This document shows, piece by piece, positions 5,261 through 7,017 of a stretch of DNA of 7,017 bases (positions are counted from its first letter, which is position 1; every line of letters starts with the position of its first letter). The notes beneath the pieces were generated by a model that was given only the letters and a program-made list of their open reading frames with translations, had not been told where the DNA came from and searched no databases. This DNA is from Oscillospiraceae bacterium (GTDB lineage Bacteria; Bacillota_A; Clostridia; Oscillospirales; WRJC01), in the NCBI GenBank assembly GCA_009785015.1, contig WQXD01000192.1, positions 1 to 7,017 on the forward strand, written 5' to 3'. The position numbers and the translations under genes are program-made.

Positions 5261-6073
5261 TCATTCTTCCGAATCAGCCATAGCCTGTATCATCAGCTGT
5301 TCGCGTTCCTCCTTGCTGATTTTGGCGAGCGCCTGATTTATTTTGTCTTTTAAAGCGCTGTCTTTTATCATCCCGATGGAGATATTCGCCTCGTTTACGT
5401 CATAGGAAAACCCCTTGCCGGCCTCAAATTCGATATAGGTCAAATCACCATGCACCCCCGAAACATTTTTCGCGTGGGGGCTCTCTGAGACATATCCGTC
5501 GATAAACCCGGATTTCAAGGAGTTGGTCATCGAAGAAAAGTCCGGCAGCGCTTCCTGTTTATTCACGCCGGGTATCTGGTCGATCACCTCGTAATGGGTG
5601 GTGTTGAGCTGGCCGGTGATTTTCGCTCCGTTGAAATCCGCCAGTGAAGAAGCCCCCGCATAGGCCCCCTCGGCCTTTACTACAATCACCAAATCGGATT
5701 CGTAGTAGTAATCGGAAAAATCGATGACTTCCTTTCGGTCGTCCGTGGGCGACATACCGGCGATGATCAAGTCCAATTTGCCGGAAGTGAGCGCCGGAAT
5801 CAAGCCGTCCCAGTCCGTCTTGACAATCTCGAGCTCCATGCCGAGATAATCCGCGATTTTTTTCGCCATCTGGACGTCATACCCGCCCGCATAGCCGGTG
5901 GAATCGTTGCTTATCGCGACGGCGCCGTTGCTGTTATCGGTCTGGGTCCAGTTGAACGGGGAATAATCGCACTCCATGCCGACTCTCAATTTTTCTTTCG
6001 ACAAACCCGAGCAGCCCGGCATCAGCGCCGGCAGCAAAATGGCAAACAGCAGTAAAACAAATACTTTTTTCAT
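5261..6073 (-). CDS. Polar amino acid ABC transporter, substrate-binding lipoprotein (SBP family 3)
   Basis: This is a 270-residue protein. It has an N-terminal signal peptide (basic KK, hydrophobic core to residue 18) and a candidate lipidated Cys at 21. The lipobox reads M-P-G-C, which is weak against the usual L-A/S-G-C pattern. The mature part shows the family 3 periplasmic-type fold: LRVGMECDYSPF (29-40), GYDVQMAKKIADYLG (64-78), DLIIAGMSPTDDRKEVIDFS (101-120) with ligand-type Arg 113, and GQLNTTH (154-160). In a Gram-positive cell it would be anchored on the outer face of the membrane and deliver the amino acid to the permease. AGGAGG at 6083-6088 lies 9 nt before the ATG and fixes the start. 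The gap to the ceramidase-like gene upstream is 25 bp with no visible terminator, so the genes are probably co-transcribed. Confidence 0.93.
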   Translation of the reverse strand: MKKVFVLLLFAILLPALMPGCSGLSKEKLRVGMECDYSPFNWTQTDNSNGAVAISNDSTGYAGGYDVQMAKKIADYLGMELEIVKTDWDGLIPALTSGKLDLIIAGMSPTDDRKEVIDFSDYYYESDLVIVVKAEGAYAGASSLADFNGAKITGQLNTTHYEVIDQIPGVNKQEALPDFSSMTNSLKSGFIDGYVSESPHAKNVSGVHGDLTYIEFEAGKGFSYDVNEANISIGMIKDSALKDKINQALAKISKEEREQLMIQAMADSEE

Positions 6074-6098
6074 GGTTGATATCCTCCTTAAAATAAAT

Positions 6099-7017
6099 TC
6101 ACATCATTTTTTTAACTTGATTTACGATATGGGCCCCGGCCAAGGACGAAAGCATCGAAGTCCCGGCCTCGTAGCCGCCTTCTTTTTCGGCTTCGGGCGT
6201 GCAGACATAGCCCGGCAGCGCCCCGTTTGTGACCTCGAAGACAAAAGTCCGTTCCGCGCCCGAGGCGGCCTTGATGTCCAGCGCGTATGAGACAAACAGC
6301 TCCCCTTGTATGCCGACGATCAAAGTGCCGCCGATGGAAACCGTTTGAATTTCGCAGGGGAGTTCCTTTGTGACAAATCCTTTTTTGTGCATTTCGGCGA
6401 AAGTCACCGCGTTTTCCGCCCCGAAAAGCGCGAGTTCCGCGTTTCGCATGGAGATATAGCCGGCATTTCGGGCGCGCTCGAATTCCGCCTTCGCTTTTTC
6501 CAACTCTTTTTTCGCTTCGTCCGCCGGCGCGAAACGCCGCAGGGGCAGCTCGATTTGCTCGCTTTTTACTTTTATGGGCGCGGTTTCATAAAATGTCATA
6601 CTTTCGACGCAGCGCCTCGCTTCGACGGCAATCGTAGTGCCCGCCCGCGCCGCTTCTTCGAAATTTTGGCCTGTGCGGTGGTAGCGCGAGCTCTGGTCGC
6701 CCGAGGCCCCCTGTGCGAAAAGCGCGACCGCATTCGGGTAGGCAAATGAAAAATACCGCCTTATATACGCCGGATAATCCGCGGATACCAACGTATTTTC
6801 GGCGTGAAGGAACGTGGGGTGCAGCGCGTAATTCACGAGGCATGCCCGTACTTCGCCCGATTTGTCCTTTACCGCGAGCACGTTGACCGACGGGTCGCAG
6901 ATTCCGCCTTGCTTCCGCCGGTTGCCGCCGACGCCCTGCTCCGCCCCGCATATGCCGGTCCCCGATCCGAACTCCGCCCGGAAGGTTTCGGAAGCGGCCT
7001 TTTCTATGAGGCGGCAT
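6099..7017 (-). CDS. Neutral/alkaline ceramidase-like amidohydrolase (N-terminus outside the window)
   Basis: The frame is open to the right edge, giving the last 305 residues. The GTG at 6879-6881 is an internal Val and not a start, because family-like sequence (GGNRR, then CDPSVNVLAV) precedes it. Marks of the neutral ceramidase N-terminal domain family are VNYALHPT (a zinc-binding-type His), ISADY-like LVSADYPAY, QGASGDQSS (equivalent to the GDxS nucleophile loop), IQGELF (candidate zinc-ligand Glu) and GYVCTPE followed by GGYEAG. Charged helical sequence lies between the ADEAKKELEKAKAE stretch and MHKKG. Known members hydrolyse the amide bond of ceramide. Bacterial relatives of this shorter kind have unknown substrates, perhaps other N-acyl amides. 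A signal peptide cannot be judged. It is transcribed ahead of the amino acid transporter genes. I am sure of the family and unsure of the substrate. Confidence 0.82.
   Translation of the reverse strand, partial: CRLIEKAASETFRAEFGSGTGICGAEQGVGGNRRKQGGICDPSVNVLAVKDKSGEVRACLVNYALHPTFLHAENTLVSADYPAYIRRYFSFAYPNAVALFAQGASGDQSSRYHRTGQNFEEAARAGTTIAVEARRCVESMTFYETAPIKVKSEQIELPLRRFAPADEAKKELEKAKAEFERARNAGYISMRNAELALFGAENAVTFAEMHKKGFVTKELPCEIQTVSIGGTLIVGIQGELFVSYALDIKAASGAERTFVFEVTNGALPGYVCTPEAEKEGGYEAGTSMLSSLAGAHIVNQVKKMM

Noticed and set aside
6099..6881. Starting the ceramidase-like gene at GTG 6879-6881
   Set aside because: The preceding 45 codons remain open and include family-like residues, so the gene continues past the window edge.
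6586..7017. A 143-codon minus-strand frame rich in Arg and Gly at the right edge
   Set aside because: The ceramidase-like frame covers the same bases with clear family motifs, and the Arg/Gly-rich product is typical of an out-of-frame reading of GC-rich DNA.
1..7017. CRISPR array, tRNA, rRNA, insertion sequence or riboswitch
   Set aside because: I saw no regularly spaced repeats, cloverleaf-like or rRNA-like sequence, transposase motifs with terminal inverted repeats, or recognisable riboswitch core on either strand.

Overview
The window looks like a chromosomal segment of a Gram-positive anaerobe, most likely a clostridial Bacillota. The reasons are the style of the polar amino acid ABC transporter with a lipoprotein-type binding protein, the Shine-Dalgarno-led minus-strand genes, and the codon use. 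This is an inference from protein style and not a taxonomic assignment. Base composition is uneven. Bases 1-~610 are AT-rich (421-480 hold 13 G/C of 60), whereas the right end is GC-rich (6901-6960 hold 43 of 60). This suggests that the left end is acquired DNA.

Region A (1-1150, plus strand) looks like a toxin/immunity cassette area. A DUF6883-like domain of the kind found at the tips of polymorphic toxins ends at 404. Its stop overlaps the start of a 67-residue gene that is probably its immunity partner, and a hairpin terminator follows. Next comes an ORF of unknown function (699-1085) that is broken by one in-frame TAA, and then a second, related hairpin terminator. Two notable signals sit here. 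One is a perfect consensus sigma-70-type promoter with an extended -10 (9-37). The other is a 19-bp imperfect direct repeat that ends on the start codons of the domain and of the broken ORF (42-60 and 684-702).

Region B (1183-2846, minus strand) is a tightly overlapping three-gene membrane operon. It encodes, in order of transcription, an isoprenylcysteine/phospholipid methyltransferase-like protein, an Lgt-like protein that lacks several residues considered essential in true Lgt, and a small three-helix membrane protein. Together they suggest a membrane-located lipid or lipoprotein modification unit of unknown substrate.

Region C (2883-3749, plus strand) is a single xylose-isomerase-like TIM-barrel gene. 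It is divergent from region B and converges on region D with only 3 bp between stop codons.

Region D (3753-7017, minus strand) is an operon whose 5' end lies beyond the window. It encodes a neutral/alkaline ceramidase-like amidohydrolase (N-terminus missing), a polar amino acid binding lipoprotein, its permease and its ATPase, with gaps of 25, 7 and 1 bp. The layout suggests that the hydrolase may release an amine or amino acid that the transporter imports. That link is inferred only from gene order.
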